Below, in pieces: positions 40,768 to 50,359 of a stretch of DNA of 64,000 nucleotides. Source of the DNA: Heyndrickxia coagulans 36D1. GTDB lineage: Bacteria > Bacillota > Bacilli > Bacillales > Bacillaceae_C. Position numbers and translations under genes: made by a program. Location of the stretch: positions 1,736,001 to 1,800,000 of the forward strand of contig NC_016023.1 of the NCBI RefSeq assembly GCF_000169195.2, read 5' to 3'. Positions within the stretch are counted from its first letter, which is position 1. Each line of letters begins with the position of its first letter. The notes under the pieces were generated by a model. That model did no database searches. It was not told where the DNA came from and worked only from the letters and a program-made list of their open reading frames with translations.

Positions 40768-41790
40768 ATGCGTGTCACTGAGCTGAGAGAGCTCCTTGAA
40801 AAATACAGTAAGGACGACTTAAGCAAAATGATGATTGAATTGTATAAGGCGATACCGAAAAAAGTGCGTGATGAAAAAGAAATTGATGGGATGTTGCAAG
40901 ATTTTCAGCAGTACAAAGAAGCTGAAAAGATAAAAAAAGAGAAAGAAAAACATGTTGACCTTAATGATTTGGAACGTGAAATTACGCAATTCATTCAAAA
41001 TGCTTATAAACAAAATTACATTGCCCCAAATCGGTATGTTAGCAAAAAGGAACGTCCCAAGTGGCGATTCAAGGTCAAATCATACATAAAACAATTGCAA
41101 CAGGTACCCGTTGAAGGAAACGAAGGGAAGCGTGCTACAGATTTACTCGATGCACTGTATGAAATGTTATGTTATGGGTGTGGCTATTACATCTTTAACA
41201 CAGACAATCCCTTTAGATCTATTGGTATGGAGCAAGTGGAATTATTCGATATTCTCCTAAAAAGAAAATTCAGTATGGGGATTAACAAAGAAACTATAAG
41301 TTCTGCCCTGAAACAAATTATTAATTATCATCTCGACATGGATACACTGCGGTCATCTTTATTCAACGTGTTCATTGCGAATTTGAGAACTGTGGATGCT
41401 AAAGAAATAGCAATCGAACAATGCCATCATTTTCTAATGGGATTGAAGCAGCGAACGATAACGCCAGAAGAGACATGGGTTTGGAAGGATGATGAATATA
41501 GCCGGGAGCGAAATATAAATGAATTGATTGAAACGGTTTTCAAACTAAAGATGGAACTGTGTGAATATGAGTCAGCTATCCGTTATTTTAAAAGCAATAT
41601 TCAGGAAGAATCTAAAGAAGACGCATTGTTTAGCTTGCTCAATAAGCTTAAAACATACAATCAGAAAGATTATTGGCTAAGAGAATACGAGGAGGCTATA
41701 AAAAAAGGCATAAGGCCGAGGGAAGAACTGCAATTTACCTATCAATATTTAAAAGAAAACGGCGAATTTAACATTGATGAAGACATGTAG
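40768..41790 (+). CDS. Uncharacterised 340-aa protein
   Basis: I do not recognise this family. A charged, Lys/Glu-rich segment at residues 40-70 looks like a coiled coil. The rest is mainly helical with no signal peptide or membrane segment. Notable stretches: RWRFKVKSYIKQLQQVP, MLCYGCGYYIFNTDNPF and TPEETWVWKDDEYSRERN. The GGGAGG site precedes ATG 40768, and a perfect-stem terminator follows 18 nt after the stop, so it is probably a complete single-gene unit. Codon use is AT-richer than in the core genes to the left, suggesting an accessory gene. Confidence 0.75.
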   Translation: MRVTELRELLEKYSKDDLSKMMIELYKAIPKKVRDEKEIDGMLQDFQQYKEAEKIKKEKEKHVDLNDLEREITQFIQNAYKQNYIAPNRYVSKKERPKWRFKVKSYIKQLQQVPVEGNEGKRATDLLDALYEMLCYGCGYYIFNTDNPFRSIGMEQVELFDILLKRKFSMGINKETISSALKQIINYHLDMDTLRSSLFNVFIANLRTVDAKEIAIEQCHHFLMGLKQRTITPEETWVWKDDEYSRERNINELIETVFKLKMELCEYESAIRYFKSNIQEESKEDALFSLLNKLKTYNQKDYWLREYEEAIKKGIRPREELQFTYQYLKENGEFNIDEDM

Positions 41791-41808
41791 TAACGTTCTT
41801 CAACAAGG

Positions 41809-41840
41809 ACCAAGGATTGGCACACCAATCCTTGGTTTTC
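41809..41840 (+). terminator. Intrinsic terminator after the 340-aa gene
   Basis: ACCAAGGATTGG pairs perfectly with CCAATCCTTGGT, four-base loop, then TTTT. Confidence 0.85.
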
Positions 41841-42011
41841 GTATATTCACCTGTAAGAAGGTTGGTAATTGGTAGGGTGGTGGTAGATTCCTGTATCCGT
41901 AACCAGAAGTTAAAAAGGATACTGTAAAGATTTGGTATCTCCTTATTCAGTTTCACAGGTTAAATATAAAAATATAGAACTGATCCCGTGAAAATATCAT
42001 TTAATTTTTTA

Positions 42012-42518
42012 TCAAATAAATATTTCTATTGTATCTTTTTCTTTAACAGCAGTATGATTTTTAATTGTATTTTTATTCAATAGTATTTTCCCCTCTTTAA
42101 TTAACGAACAAATTTGATTCCTACTTATATCAATGAGTTGATTTCCAAGCAACTTATCGATACGAACAGGTTCATCTAAATAATTTATATTAATACAAAT
42201 CTTATTAAATCCGTTTTTTAAGTGTGTAACCAAATTAATTTTTTCGTTATCATTCTGGGGTGCTTCATTCGGAAAATCCCTATTTTTAATTTCCAACTTA
42301 GGGTCATACGATTTAAAGATTTTCTCTTTTCTATTCCAAGTGTGGTTTTTTTCGCATTTAAAAATAGTAAATTTATAAATATTTTTTCCGTTTGAATTAT
42401 GTCTTCTCATTAAAGTGTCATAAAAATTTACTACCTTTCCGCAATTTGGGCAATACTTGACTACAGTTTCAACTTTTTCCCCATTATGAACGGACCAATT
42501 GTAGGTAATAATATTCAT
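42012..42518 (-). CDS. S4-domain protein with N-terminal zinc-finger-like motif
   Basis: 168 residues from ATG 42518, which follows GAGGTG (a TTG at 42533 overlaps that site). The N-terminal part has KYCPNCGKVV and a later KCEKNH, a possible zinc site. The C-terminal 55 residues, from EPVRIDKLLGNQLIDISRNQ through SLIKEGKILLNKN to VKEKDTIEIFI, form a typical S4 RNA-binding fold. It likely binds structured RNA, but the partner is unknown. AT-rich, isolated, minus strand. Confidence 0.7.
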   Translation of the reverse strand: MNIITYNWSVHNGEKVETVVKYCPNCGKVVNFYDTLMRRHNSNGKNIYKFTIFKCEKNHTWNRKEKIFKSYDPKLEIKNRDFPNEAPQNDNEKINLVTHLKNGFNKICININYLDEPVRIDKLLGNQLIDISRNQICSLIKEGKILLNKNTIKNHTAVKEKDTIEIFI

Positions 42519-43095
42519 AGTTACACACCTCAATGGAAATTTTCATTTTATTAAAGTGCTTCTTTTGTTTATATTTATCTCTCAAAATGAAATAAATGAA
42601 GAATAATACTTCTACTATTACGTAGGATAAATCCGTTTTCATAAAGAATCAAAAGACATTCACAAGATACCCCTGGTCACTATTGTTGATACAATAGCCT
42701 TCTCATATTGATGCAGCATATTGCTCTTCAAACTCCTCGTAGTAAAGAACCTCAATTATACCTGACCAATCCAATATACAACCTACAAAATCGTTTATAT
42801 CCAATCCCTTCATTTCATAGGTATCATCATCATTAACAGTTCCTGTTGCATCTTCGATAAAAGTGACTTTATATCCCCTTTCAAATGCAGTTATAGCAGT
42901 AAATAAACAGCAATACTCTGTATTAAATCCTGTAATATATAGATGATCAATATTTTTTTCCTTTAAAATAGAATCTAACTTTGTACCGCATATTCCGCAC
43001 GTAAATTTTTCTATTTTGTGATTTTTTTAAAGGAATTTTCTCCTTCTTTGTAGAATTGAATGATTATCTAACTAGAGGAAGATGAGGAAATTTTT

Positions 43096-44781
43096 ATGTC
43101 AGATCAAATTTTAACCTTACATGTGGGGCCGTCTCAACTTTTATCTAAACTGTGTGATGAAATAGAACTCGAAAAGACCATTAATAATTTAGTCAAATGG
43201 GATTCTGTCCGTTGTCATATCTCACCCGGAACAAGGATTAAAGCCCTTGTCTTAAACATTTTATGCAGTGGCAAGCCCCTTTATAAGGTTCATGAATTCT
43301 ATCAAAACCTAGATTCTGAGATGCTTTTCGATACATCGATTTCACCCGATCAATTAAATGATGATGCATTAGGAAGAGCATTAGATTACTTGTATAAAGC
43401 CGAAGCATGGAAAGTATATTCCACCCTTGCATTAAAAGCATTAAAAAAATTGAATCTTCCTATTGGTGTACTCCATAACGATACAACATCAATTTCTGTT
43501 TACGGTGAATATAAACAACCGAAGGAAGATGGACTGCAAATTACGTACGGGTATAGTAAGGCCCATAGGCCTGACTTAAAACAAATCGTTCTGGGGATGG
43601 GGGTCACACCTGAACGAATTCCTATTCTTGCAAAAGTAGAAAATGGGAATACTTCGGATAAATCTTGGAATGTGGAATTCATTCAAAAGATGAGAAAAAT
43701 CCTTTCCCATGAAGATTGGAAAAATCTCATTTATCAAGCCGATTCTGCATTAATCACAACGGAAAATCTAGCGGAAATTCAACAACAAAATTTATCGTTT
43801 ATTTCCCGTTTACCTGATACATTCGGTTTAAGCACAGAACTAAAGAAAGAGGCATGGTTGCTCAATAACTGGGAAAGGGTAGGCTCACTTAGCAATAAAA
43901 AAGACGCAGCTATTTACCAAATTCAAGCTTTTGAAAGACAAATTCAAAACCTTCCTTACCGGTTTCTTGTTGTCCACTCAAACAATTTAGATCAACGAAA
44001 AGAGAAAACCCTAAATCGGGCGATCGAAAAGGAAGAAATAAAATTAAAAAAAGAGATAGAAAAACTAAGTAAAGTTATCTTTCATTGTAAAGAGGACGCA
44101 CTAGAAGCAATTCAATCTTTTAAGAAAAAACAAAAGGCTTCATATTTCTGTTATAAACTAAACGTCCAGATGAGTGATCAACCTATCAAACGAAAAAAGA
44201 GAGGAAGACCTAAAAAGGACGAACAGACAAAACGAGAACAAATCTATCAGATACAACTGGAATCGTTTGAAAAAGATCATGATTTTATCGAAAATAAGAA
44301 AAGAATGCTCAGCACTTTTGTTTTAATCACAAATAAATTAGACGAGGAGACACTATCCAATCAAGAAGTTTTGAGGGTTTATAAAGGACAGTCGGCCGTT
44401 GAGACCCGTTTCCGATTAATCAAAGATTCACAAATGATTGATGCCATTTACTTGAAAACCCCGGAAAGGGTTGAGGCCTTAGGGATTGTGTATGTGATGG
44501 CTTTATTAATCTATGGAATTTTAGAATATCGAGTTAGAAAAGAACTGAAAGAAAAGAACCTATCTCTAATCTTGAAAGGAAAAAGGAAACTCTATCAACC
44601 CACAGGTCAAGCATTGTTAGAGCAATTAGAAGATATCACCGTGATCCTTATAAATCAAAATCGACAAAAATTAAGGCTCTTACCCGATAATATTGATTCA
44701 CAAGCCAAAAAAATCATTGAATTATGCGGGTATGATCTATCAATATACGTGTCAAAAAATGTCGAAAACAAAGGCGAATAA
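43096..44781 (+). CDS. IS1634-family transposase, copy A
   Basis: 561 residues. The N-terminal DUF4277-like region (LHVGPSQLLSKLCDEIELEK) is followed by a DDE domain with GVLHNDTTSISVYG, IYQADSALITTENL and the C-terminal QSAVETRFRLIKDSQ carrying the late Glu. A basic KRKKRGRPKK stretch may help DNA binding. Full length with no lesion, so probably active. Start ATG 43096 follows AAGATGAGGA. Confidence 0.92.
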   Translation: MSDQILTLHVGPSQLLSKLCDEIELEKTINNLVKWDSVRCHISPGTRIKALVLNILCSGKPLYKVHEFYQNLDSEMLFDTSISPDQLNDDALGRALDYLYKAEAWKVYSTLALKALKKLNLPIGVLHNDTTSISVYGEYKQPKEDGLQITYGYSKAHRPDLKQIVLGMGVTPERIPILAKVENGNTSDKSWNVEFIQKMRKILSHEDWKNLIYQADSALITTENLAEIQQQNLSFISRLPDTFGLSTELKKEAWLLNNWERVGSLSNKKDAAIYQIQAFERQIQNLPYRFLVVHSNNLDQRKEKTLNRAIEKEEIKLKKEIEKLSKVIFHCKEDALEAIQSFKKKQKASYFCYKLNVQMSDQPIKRKKRGRPKKDEQTKREQIYQIQLESFEKDHDFIENKKRMLSTFVLITNKLDEETLSNQEVLRVYKGQSAVETRFRLIKDSQMIDAIYLKTPERVEALGIVYVMALLIYGILEYRVRKELKEKNLSLILKGKRKLYQPTGQALLEQLEDITVILINQNRQKLRLLPDNIDSQAKKIIELCGYDLSIYVSKNVENKGE

Positions 44782-44800
44782 CACACAACAGGAGGAATTC

Positions 44801-44881
44801 ATGAAAAGAATGTCGAATTCAATAGAACTTTATCGAAAATTCCTCAAAAATAAGAAGATATCATCCCACCAAAATGTTTAA
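44801..44881 (+). other. 26-codon open frame at the tail of IS1634 copy A
   Basis: ATG 44801 follows a strong CAGGAGGAA site 19 nt after the transposase stop and encodes 26 residues (MKRMSNSIELYRKF...). In copy B the same place reads MKRMSN then TGA. This loss suggests the frame is not needed for transposition. Confidence 0.35.
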
Positions 44882-45209
44882 ATATAGTTCATTCAAAAAT
44901 TAAAATGAATTTTATTTAAGACGTGCGAAATGTGGGTTGTACCAAAAAATGCACTTGGAGTGTTTTTGGTTATAGTAAGATCCGCATATTGAGCAAATTC
45001 CTTATCAATATCACTCTTTTCAGTATTTTCAGCTAGTGGACTATTTGGATCCTTATCTATATGTTTTGTTAATACCACCAAATCTTTTGCATCTTTAAAC
45101 CTTTTTATAATGTTCTTGATTTTATTCCTTTCTTCACTAAAGTCCTTCATTTCTAATATTCCATTTTGCATATCTAAAACAAGTAGTGCTTTCATAAAAG
45201 AATCTCCTT

Positions 45210-45413
45210 TTAAATTAGTTTTTTAATATTATCCATAACATTCAATCTATGTATTTCCTCTACTGTTCTTTTTCCATCATAAATGGATAATACAGAATCA
45301 ATCGCTCTATCAGGATCTTCAATTTCAATTGCGCCATTAGGAATAGTTCCTATAGACAATTTCTTACCGAAGGGTACCATCATGAGATGCTTACGTACTA
45401 ATGGATACTTCAC
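45210..45413 (-). CDS. Short protein resembling a RiPP recognition element / ThiF N-terminus, possibly truncated
   Basis: 67 residues from GTG 45413 after GGGGGAAGG. The end SVLSIYDGKRTVEEIHRLNV resembles the winged-helix RRE (PqqD-like) regions at the start of TOMM ThiF/cyclodehydratase proteins, and the upstream PFGKKLSIGTIPNGAIEIED also suits such a start. The rest of a cyclodehydratase is absent. It ends 14 nt before the split cysteine hydrolase gene, with which it could be co-transcribed. The match is by eye and weak. Confidence 0.4.
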   Translation of the reverse strand: MKYPLVRKHLMMVPFGKKLSIGTIPNGAIEIEDPDRAIDSVLSIYDGKRTVEEIHRLNVMDNIKKLI

Positions 45414-45639
45414 AATACCTTCCCCCAGTCTTTGTGTTTCATCTTATATACAGAATTGTACACTAAATATAAATATTTGTAAATCCCTATTAGACTTAAA
45501 TTTAGCAATATTCCATCAGGAAATAAAACCCCATTCTCATATTACTCCCTATTTTTAATGGGTCCTCCAAAATACTTCGAATCCCTCAAAAGGCCAAAAA
45601 GTTTAGGGAGAAAAGTAAATAAAAATCTAATTTTTCCTA

Positions 45640-45830
45640 ATACTTTTACTCCAAAGGGTGTTTCTAAGATGTTAAACAGGCTTGGATTCAGCTACTCTAT
45701 GGCAACGTATACTTTGATAAAGCTGATCTGGACAAAAAAAGAGTTCAAAGAAGCCACTTTTCCGGAGTTGAAAAAGGAACTGGAGAATGGTCTCATTGAT
45801 CACTTGTTATTAACTGCCGTTGATACTTTC
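45640..45830 (+). pseudogene. IS630-family transposase fragment, frameshifted
   Basis: The translated stretch FTPKGVSKMLNRLGFSYSMA, then FKEATFPELKKELENGLIDH, matches the N-terminal HTH and linker of IS630-type transposases. The expected KADLDK piece (AAAGCTGATCTGGACAAA at about 45719) is in another frame. No DDE domain follows, and an unrelated sequence begins soon after, so this is an old remnant. Confidence 0.6.
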
Positions 45831-46053
45831 CGACTAAACAACACCAGCCCGAACCGCTTTTTTCCGTGGAGTGCCTGGCGTTGCTATCCTTGAATCAAGA
45901 GATTTTAAGATAAGTTATATCCACTCCGGCCATATCTCTTGCTTTTTTCTGAATTTGTAATATATTTTTCAAATGGTATGATTGTGCTATCAATATAGAG
46001 TTCCAGCCGGGAGTGAGCAAAATGAAAATATCAGCGCAAGATAAGGTATTTAC

Positions 46054-47415
46054 TCAACTTTCGCAGACTGAAACAGGTAGGTATACCTTGATATAATTCG
46101 GCAGACCCGCAATCCATTGTTGTAGTTGACTTTTGATCAGTTGTTGAATTTTCTTATTACTTTTATCCAGAGTATCTTCAAGAATCTCGACTAACTGCTG
46201 CAATGCAACAGCCCAATCAAGGTCATCTATTTCATCACATAATTCATAAAACATGCCACCTAATGTTCTGTCATCTACACTGCAACGGTTTTGCCATGAC
46301 AAGACAATATACCTTGCAAACACAATGGTCGTGTGGCTGATAAGCGCGTCATATGAACGACTCTGGAATTCCTTTTGTAGTTTTAATAGGGACTTTGTTG
46401 TTTTGAAGAAAACCTCAATATCCCAACGCATCCCGTAAATACGGATGATTTCCTGGTCACTCAGTGTACAGTCTGTACTCAAAATCGCCAACCAGTCGCT
46501 TTTCTTGTTGCGGTTGCGAACAAAGACAACTTTAATTGGCACGCCATTGGCCTGCGTTGTATGGATGGAACGCAAGATTCCTTTCTTTCCACTAGTCGGT
46601 TTAGCTAGACGATACAATTCATCTAGGCTAACACGCTTACCATCGACAAAATAGCGTTGTTTTAATTTTTTGACCATACCAATTACGTCAAGACCTTGTT
46701 CTGTAATCTCCTTGATGAGAGGTTGTTGGGTGAACCACGAATCCATTAGAACATAGGAAGCATCGATACCAGAATTCATCGCCCGGGCAATCATGCCAGG
46801 AATCTGTTCTGGTGCCGTTTGTAATGCTTCTTTTCGGCGCTTATAACCGGAGCTACGTTTATCGATATTTTCGGATATGCCGTTGATCTGGCTCTTTTTC
46901 GAACTCAATAATGAGAAGTCAACGGGTAGGAATGTTGCGCCATCAGACCATCCTAATGTCAACATGCGGAATCCTTTGTAAAAACGCATTTTTTGAGATG
47001 CATGATCAAAGCAGCGAGCCAGAAGCTCAACGTGTTTGCTTCGGTTCCGGTCATAAGATGAATCATCTAAAATCAATACTTTCGGACGGTCATGACGTGT
47101 CAATTTCGAAACTTTTCCAATCACTGAGGCAACCAGTGAAAGGAGGAAACGACGCCAGTTGAACGTTGATTGGTTGAGAAACCGATAAACGGTATCTTTG
47201 GCTGGGATGTCTGTAGCTTTCTTACTTTCCAACATCCTGAACCAGTTTTTGTTTTCAAAGATCATACAAAAAATCAATTGAAAAATGTAGGCACAAGAAA
47301 AACCAAAGGACTTCGTAATACCGGCGATTCGCAAGTGTTTCAACACATTCAACTCTTTAAATGTTGATTTTATTTCATTTGGTAGTTGATTATTCAGGCT
47401 GTTTTTCGCTATCAT
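46054..47415 (-). CDS. IS4-family transposase
   Basis: 453 residues from ATG 47415. A GTG at 47427 is in frame, but it overlaps the GAGGTG ribosome site. DDE elements: VLILDDSSYDRNRSKHVELL, YVLMDSWFTQQPLI, and the IS4 YREK-like signature YGMRWDIEVFFKTTKSLLK. Undamaged, so potentially active. Its ribosome site is part of a hairpin. Confidence 0.9.
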   Translation of the reverse strand: MIAKNSLNNQLPNEIKSTFKELNVLKHLRIAGITKSFGFSCAYIFQLIFCMIFENKNWFRMLESKKATDIPAKDTVYRFLNQSTFNWRRFLLSLVASVIGKVSKLTRHDRPKVLILDDSSYDRNRSKHVELLARCFDHASQKMRFYKGFRMLTLGWSDGATFLPVDFSLLSSKKSQINGISENIDKRSSGYKRRKEALQTAPEQIPGMIARAMNSGIDASYVLMDSWFTQQPLIKEITEQGLDVIGMVKKLKQRYFVDGKRVSLDELYRLAKPTSGKKGILRSIHTTQANGVPIKVVFVRNRNKKSDWLAILSTDCTLSDQEIIRIYGMRWDIEVFFKTTKSLLKLQKEFQSRSYDALISHTTIVFARYIVLSWQNRCSVDDRTLGGMFYELCDEIDDLDWAVALQQLVEILEDTLDKSNKKIQQLIKSQLQQWIAGLPNYIKVYLPVSVCES

Positions 47416-47423
47416 AGTAGGAG

Positions 47424-47482
47424 ACACCTCTTCTATTTGGTAGTGATTTTCGATAAATCAACTATACCAAAAGTAGAGGTGT
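47424..47482 (-). promoter_or_regulatory. Hairpin hiding the IS4 transposase ribosome site
   Basis: On the minus strand ACACCTCTACTTTTGGTATAG pairs (imperfectly) with CTACCAAATAGAAGAGGTGT; only its two arms are given here, at 47462-47482 and 47424-47443. The GAGGTG serving the ATG at 47415 is in the 3' arm. In transcripts entering from outside, this would block translation. On the plus strand the stem is followed by six Ts, so it may also terminate. Confidence 0.6.
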
Positions 47483-50231
47483 TTTTTCATATATTAATTT
47501 TACTGTCAAGTGCTGTATCTGAGACGTAATAGACATTAGCCAGCACTGAATTTATTATGATTTTCTAGGTGCGAAAGTTGAGGTATTTAAATTACTAAGC
47601 GAATTAAATACCGCCAAAGATGGAATTACTGCATCAGAAATTGCAGAAAAGCTTTCCCTTTCAAGGCAAGTAGTAAGTCATTATCTTTCCAGGTTACTTG
47701 AAGAAGGAAAAGTGGCAAAAACAGCCACAAAACCTGTCTATTGGTCTGTTATAAGCAAGATGAAAACGGAAGACGTCTTCGAATCTTTTATTGGATATCA
47801 TGGCAGCCAGAGTGAAATCATACAACGTTGCCAGGCGGCGGTTAAATACCCTCCTAACGGTTTAAATATATTGATCACCGGACAAAGAGGTGTCGGCAAA
47901 AGTTTTCTCGCGTCGTTAATCTATCAGTATGCCATAAATCAAGAGGTTATTAAAAAAACGCCCCTTACATTGTTTTAAACTGTGCAGACTACGCAGACAA
48001 TGCAGAATTATTATCTTCTGTTCTGTTTGGTTATAAAAAGGGTGCTTTTACGGGGGCAACCCGGAAAAAGACGGGCTTATCCAAGAGGCGGACGGTGGCT
48101 TTTTATTTTTAGACGAGATCCATAGATTATCTAAAGAAAACCAGGAAAAGCTTTTTTTGTTCATGGATACCGGCAAATACAGACCGCTCGGGGAAAATAA
48201 GACATGGAATGAATCGAAAGTCCGATTTATTTTCGCAACCACAGAAAATGAGGAAAATATATTTTTAGAAACATTTCTGAGAAGGATTCAAGTACATGTT
48301 ACTATTTCTAATTTCAATAACCGGCCATTGGCTGAAAAAATACAGTTAATAAAATATATGTTTTATCAAGAAGCAAACATCCTTCAAAAAAATATATTGG
48401 TTAAAGGAGAGTCCGTACAATTATTATTAAACAGCCATTTTAATGGCAACATCGGAAAGTTAAAAAATATGATTAAGCTGAGTTGTGCTGATGCTTATAA
48501 TCATCATCCCGACCATGATACTTTACTGATAAGCCCCGGTACCATTTCTGATATGCCTGTTCGGAAAGCGGAAACAAGCAAGTATCCGCACAATTATCTC
48601 TTGATTGAATATGCATTCCCTTTTGATTTTGACCAGGAGCATGCAGATGGCTTCATGCTGGAATTGAAAAAAATCATGTCAGATTTGCACGATGCTAAAG
48701 GCACGGGTTCAAAGGCGTCATTGGAACAATTAAAAAACAGATTACAGACGCTTCATTTAAAAAGCTTGGGTAACTTTTCTTACTTTGAAAATGTATCCAA
48801 TCAAAGCATAATGTATGTAAAGAACATGTTTATTCAAAAATGGGAAGATATCATTATGAACCGGTACGGGATTGTAAACAGTGTATCAATAGACAAAATC
48901 AGCTTTGATTTTTATTATTACATTCATGAGAAAAAGATACCCTTTTTAGGCTGTTTAAAGGATTTAAATATAGAAATTCAAACGGTTTATCCAAGAACGA
49001 GTTATATTGCCGATAAATTTGTCAGTTCCCTGCACTTAACAAGCGAAAAAAGTGCGTTCCTAAAAATAGTGATCTCCCTCCTGCTATCTGATTATGTGAA
49101 AGAAGATATTGAACTGAAGGGTTTGCTCATCGCTCATGGAGAAAGCACGGCCAGCAGTATCCAGTCTGTGGTCAACCGATTATGTGAAACATATGTTTTT
49201 GAAGCCATTGATATGCCGATCAATACAGCACTGGAAAATATTATTACAGAAGCACGTATGTTTATTCATCATCAGGCGAATCCGGACGGGCTTACTTTAT
49301 TAGTTGATATGGGTTCGCTCAGCAAACTGTATTCATCCATTAAGAACGCTCTGCAGGGTGATTTATTAATAGTCGACAACTTAACCACCTCGATTGCACT
49401 GGACATAGGGCTTAAAATAAAAAACAGGGTGCCTTTTAAAACCATAGCAGAGAACAGTCTGTCGAAAAATATAAAATTGAAACCCAGTATTTTGAAGGCT
49501 TCTCAAAAACAAAAAACATCATTATTTCTTGTATGTCCGGCATGGGCATATCGGAAAAAATTAAAGATATCATGAGCAAGTATTTATCTACAGAAAAGAT
49601 AGAAGTATTAACGATGGAATACAGGGAATTGAAAAATACAATTGACAGGAATTCAAAAAATTATTTTGACAAAACAAAGCTTGTCATTACCACAACGGAC
49701 TTACCAAGCTCTTTTTCCATTCCCCATGTCAATATATACAATATGCTGGATGCAGAGGGTATTTCCAATTTATGGAGTTTAATTTATAACGATATCAGTA
49801 GAAATTCCTTTGATAAAATGATTCAGGAATTGCTAAAACTATTTTCAATACAAGGCGTGGTAGACCGGCTGAAATTTTTAAATCCCGTTGTTGTGATCAA
49901 TGAAGTGGAAAATGTTTTGACAAAATATGAAAATTATTATCGTATTACGTTTACTGGAAAAGTAAAGTTAAATTTGTATATGCACATCGCTCTTATGATA
50001 GAACGTCTTTTTATTTCTCGAGAAGAAAAAGAGGATATTAAAGAGAAATTGTCAGAACCCGAAGCGGAATTCTACGTTACTTCAAAAAATATTTTTAAGC
50101 CAATGGAAAATAATTACAACATTATGGTCAGCCAATACGAAATCTCGTTGTTATACCAATTAATTGGCCCGTTTATTCAAAAATGAGAGGGCTTTCGTGA
50201 ATCCCGTAATCTGTCTATCCAGTGTTCCTGT

Positions 50232-50253
50232 TGTGTCCAATTTTTTGGACACA
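50232..50253 (+). promoter_or_regulatory. Palindromic upstream activator site
   Basis: TGTGTCCAA and TTGGACACA form a perfect 9-bp inverted repeat with a four-T spacer, centred about 60 nt before the -24 element. It is a likely binding site for the LevR-like activator. No U tract follows the stem, so a terminator is less likely. Confidence 0.6.
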
Positions 50254-50300
50254 TTATTTTTTACAATTGAAATGCCTGGCATACCTGTTTTTTAAAAGAC

Positions 50301-50316
50301 TGGCACGGAAATTGCA
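50301..50316 (+). promoter_or_regulatory. Sigma-54 (-24/-12) promoter of the PTS operon
   Basis: TGGCAC at 50301-50306, five bases, then TTGCA at 50312-50316: a consensus RpoN promoter. It lies 44 nt before EIIA and directly follows the sigma-54 activator gene. Confidence 0.92.
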
Positions 50317-50359
50317 TTAATAATATACGAAAAACCGATGAGACGAAAGGAGGAGAGAA

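Larger units (their letters stand above)
42987..44936 (+). mobile_element. IS1634-family element, copy A
   Basis: 1950 bp. Ends CGCATATTCCGCACG and, inverted, CCCACATTTCGCACG form imperfect terminal inverted repeats. It is flanked by 6-bp target duplications TTGTAC at 42981-42986 and 44937-44942. Contains one transposase gene and a short downstream open frame. A near-identical copy lies inverted at 57416-59366. Confidence 0.92.
42703..45195 (-). pseudogene. Cysteine hydrolase (isochorismatase-like), split by IS1634 copy A
   Basis: The N-terminal part is 45195-44943 (MKALLVLDMQNGILEMKDF with catalytic Asp, later VVLTKHIDKD). The C-terminal part is 42986-42703 (KLDSILKEKNIDHLYITGFN, then TEYCCLFTAITAFERGYKV with the catalytic Cys). 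Removing the IS and one TTGTAC copy joins GGT-ACA-AAG in frame and gives 178 residues. The family hydrolyses amide or vinyl-ether bonds of small metabolites. The interrupted N-terminal frame runs 14 codons into the IS before stopping. No other lesion is seen. Confidence 0.88.
46053..47581 (-). mobile_element. IS4-family element inserted in the levR-like gene
   Basis: 1529 bp, transposase on the minus strand. Terminal inverted repeats TCAACTTTCGCA and TGCGAAAGTTGA. GGTATTTA target duplications at 46045-46052 and 47582-47589. The transposase stop codon lies inside the left repeat. Confidence 0.88.
46022..50186 (+). pseudogene. LevR-like sigma-54 activator, broken by IS4 and three frameshifts
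   Basis: Rebuilt product about 875 residues. HTH: KVFKLLSELNTAKDGITASE, then LSLSRQVVSHYLSRLLEEGK. AAA+ domain: Walker A GQRGVGKS (ORF from 47712), the sigma-54 loop GAFTGA (about 48043), Walker B FLFLDEIH. Then PRD, EIIA-Man-like (IAHGESTASSIQSVVNRLCE), EIIB-Gat-like (CMSGMGISEKIKDIMSKYL) and a second PRD to 50186. Lesions: IS4 at 46053-47581 after codon 10; single-A losses at 47952-47958, 48058-48059 and 49511-49516. Such activators sense PTS phosphorylation and drive lev-type PTS operons. The IS is removed cleanly by its 8-bp GGTATTTA duplication. Confidence 0.85.

Noticed and set aside
50232-50253. Palindrome as terminator of the levR-like gene
   Set aside because: No T tract follows the stem; the position before a sigma-54 promoter suits an activator site better.
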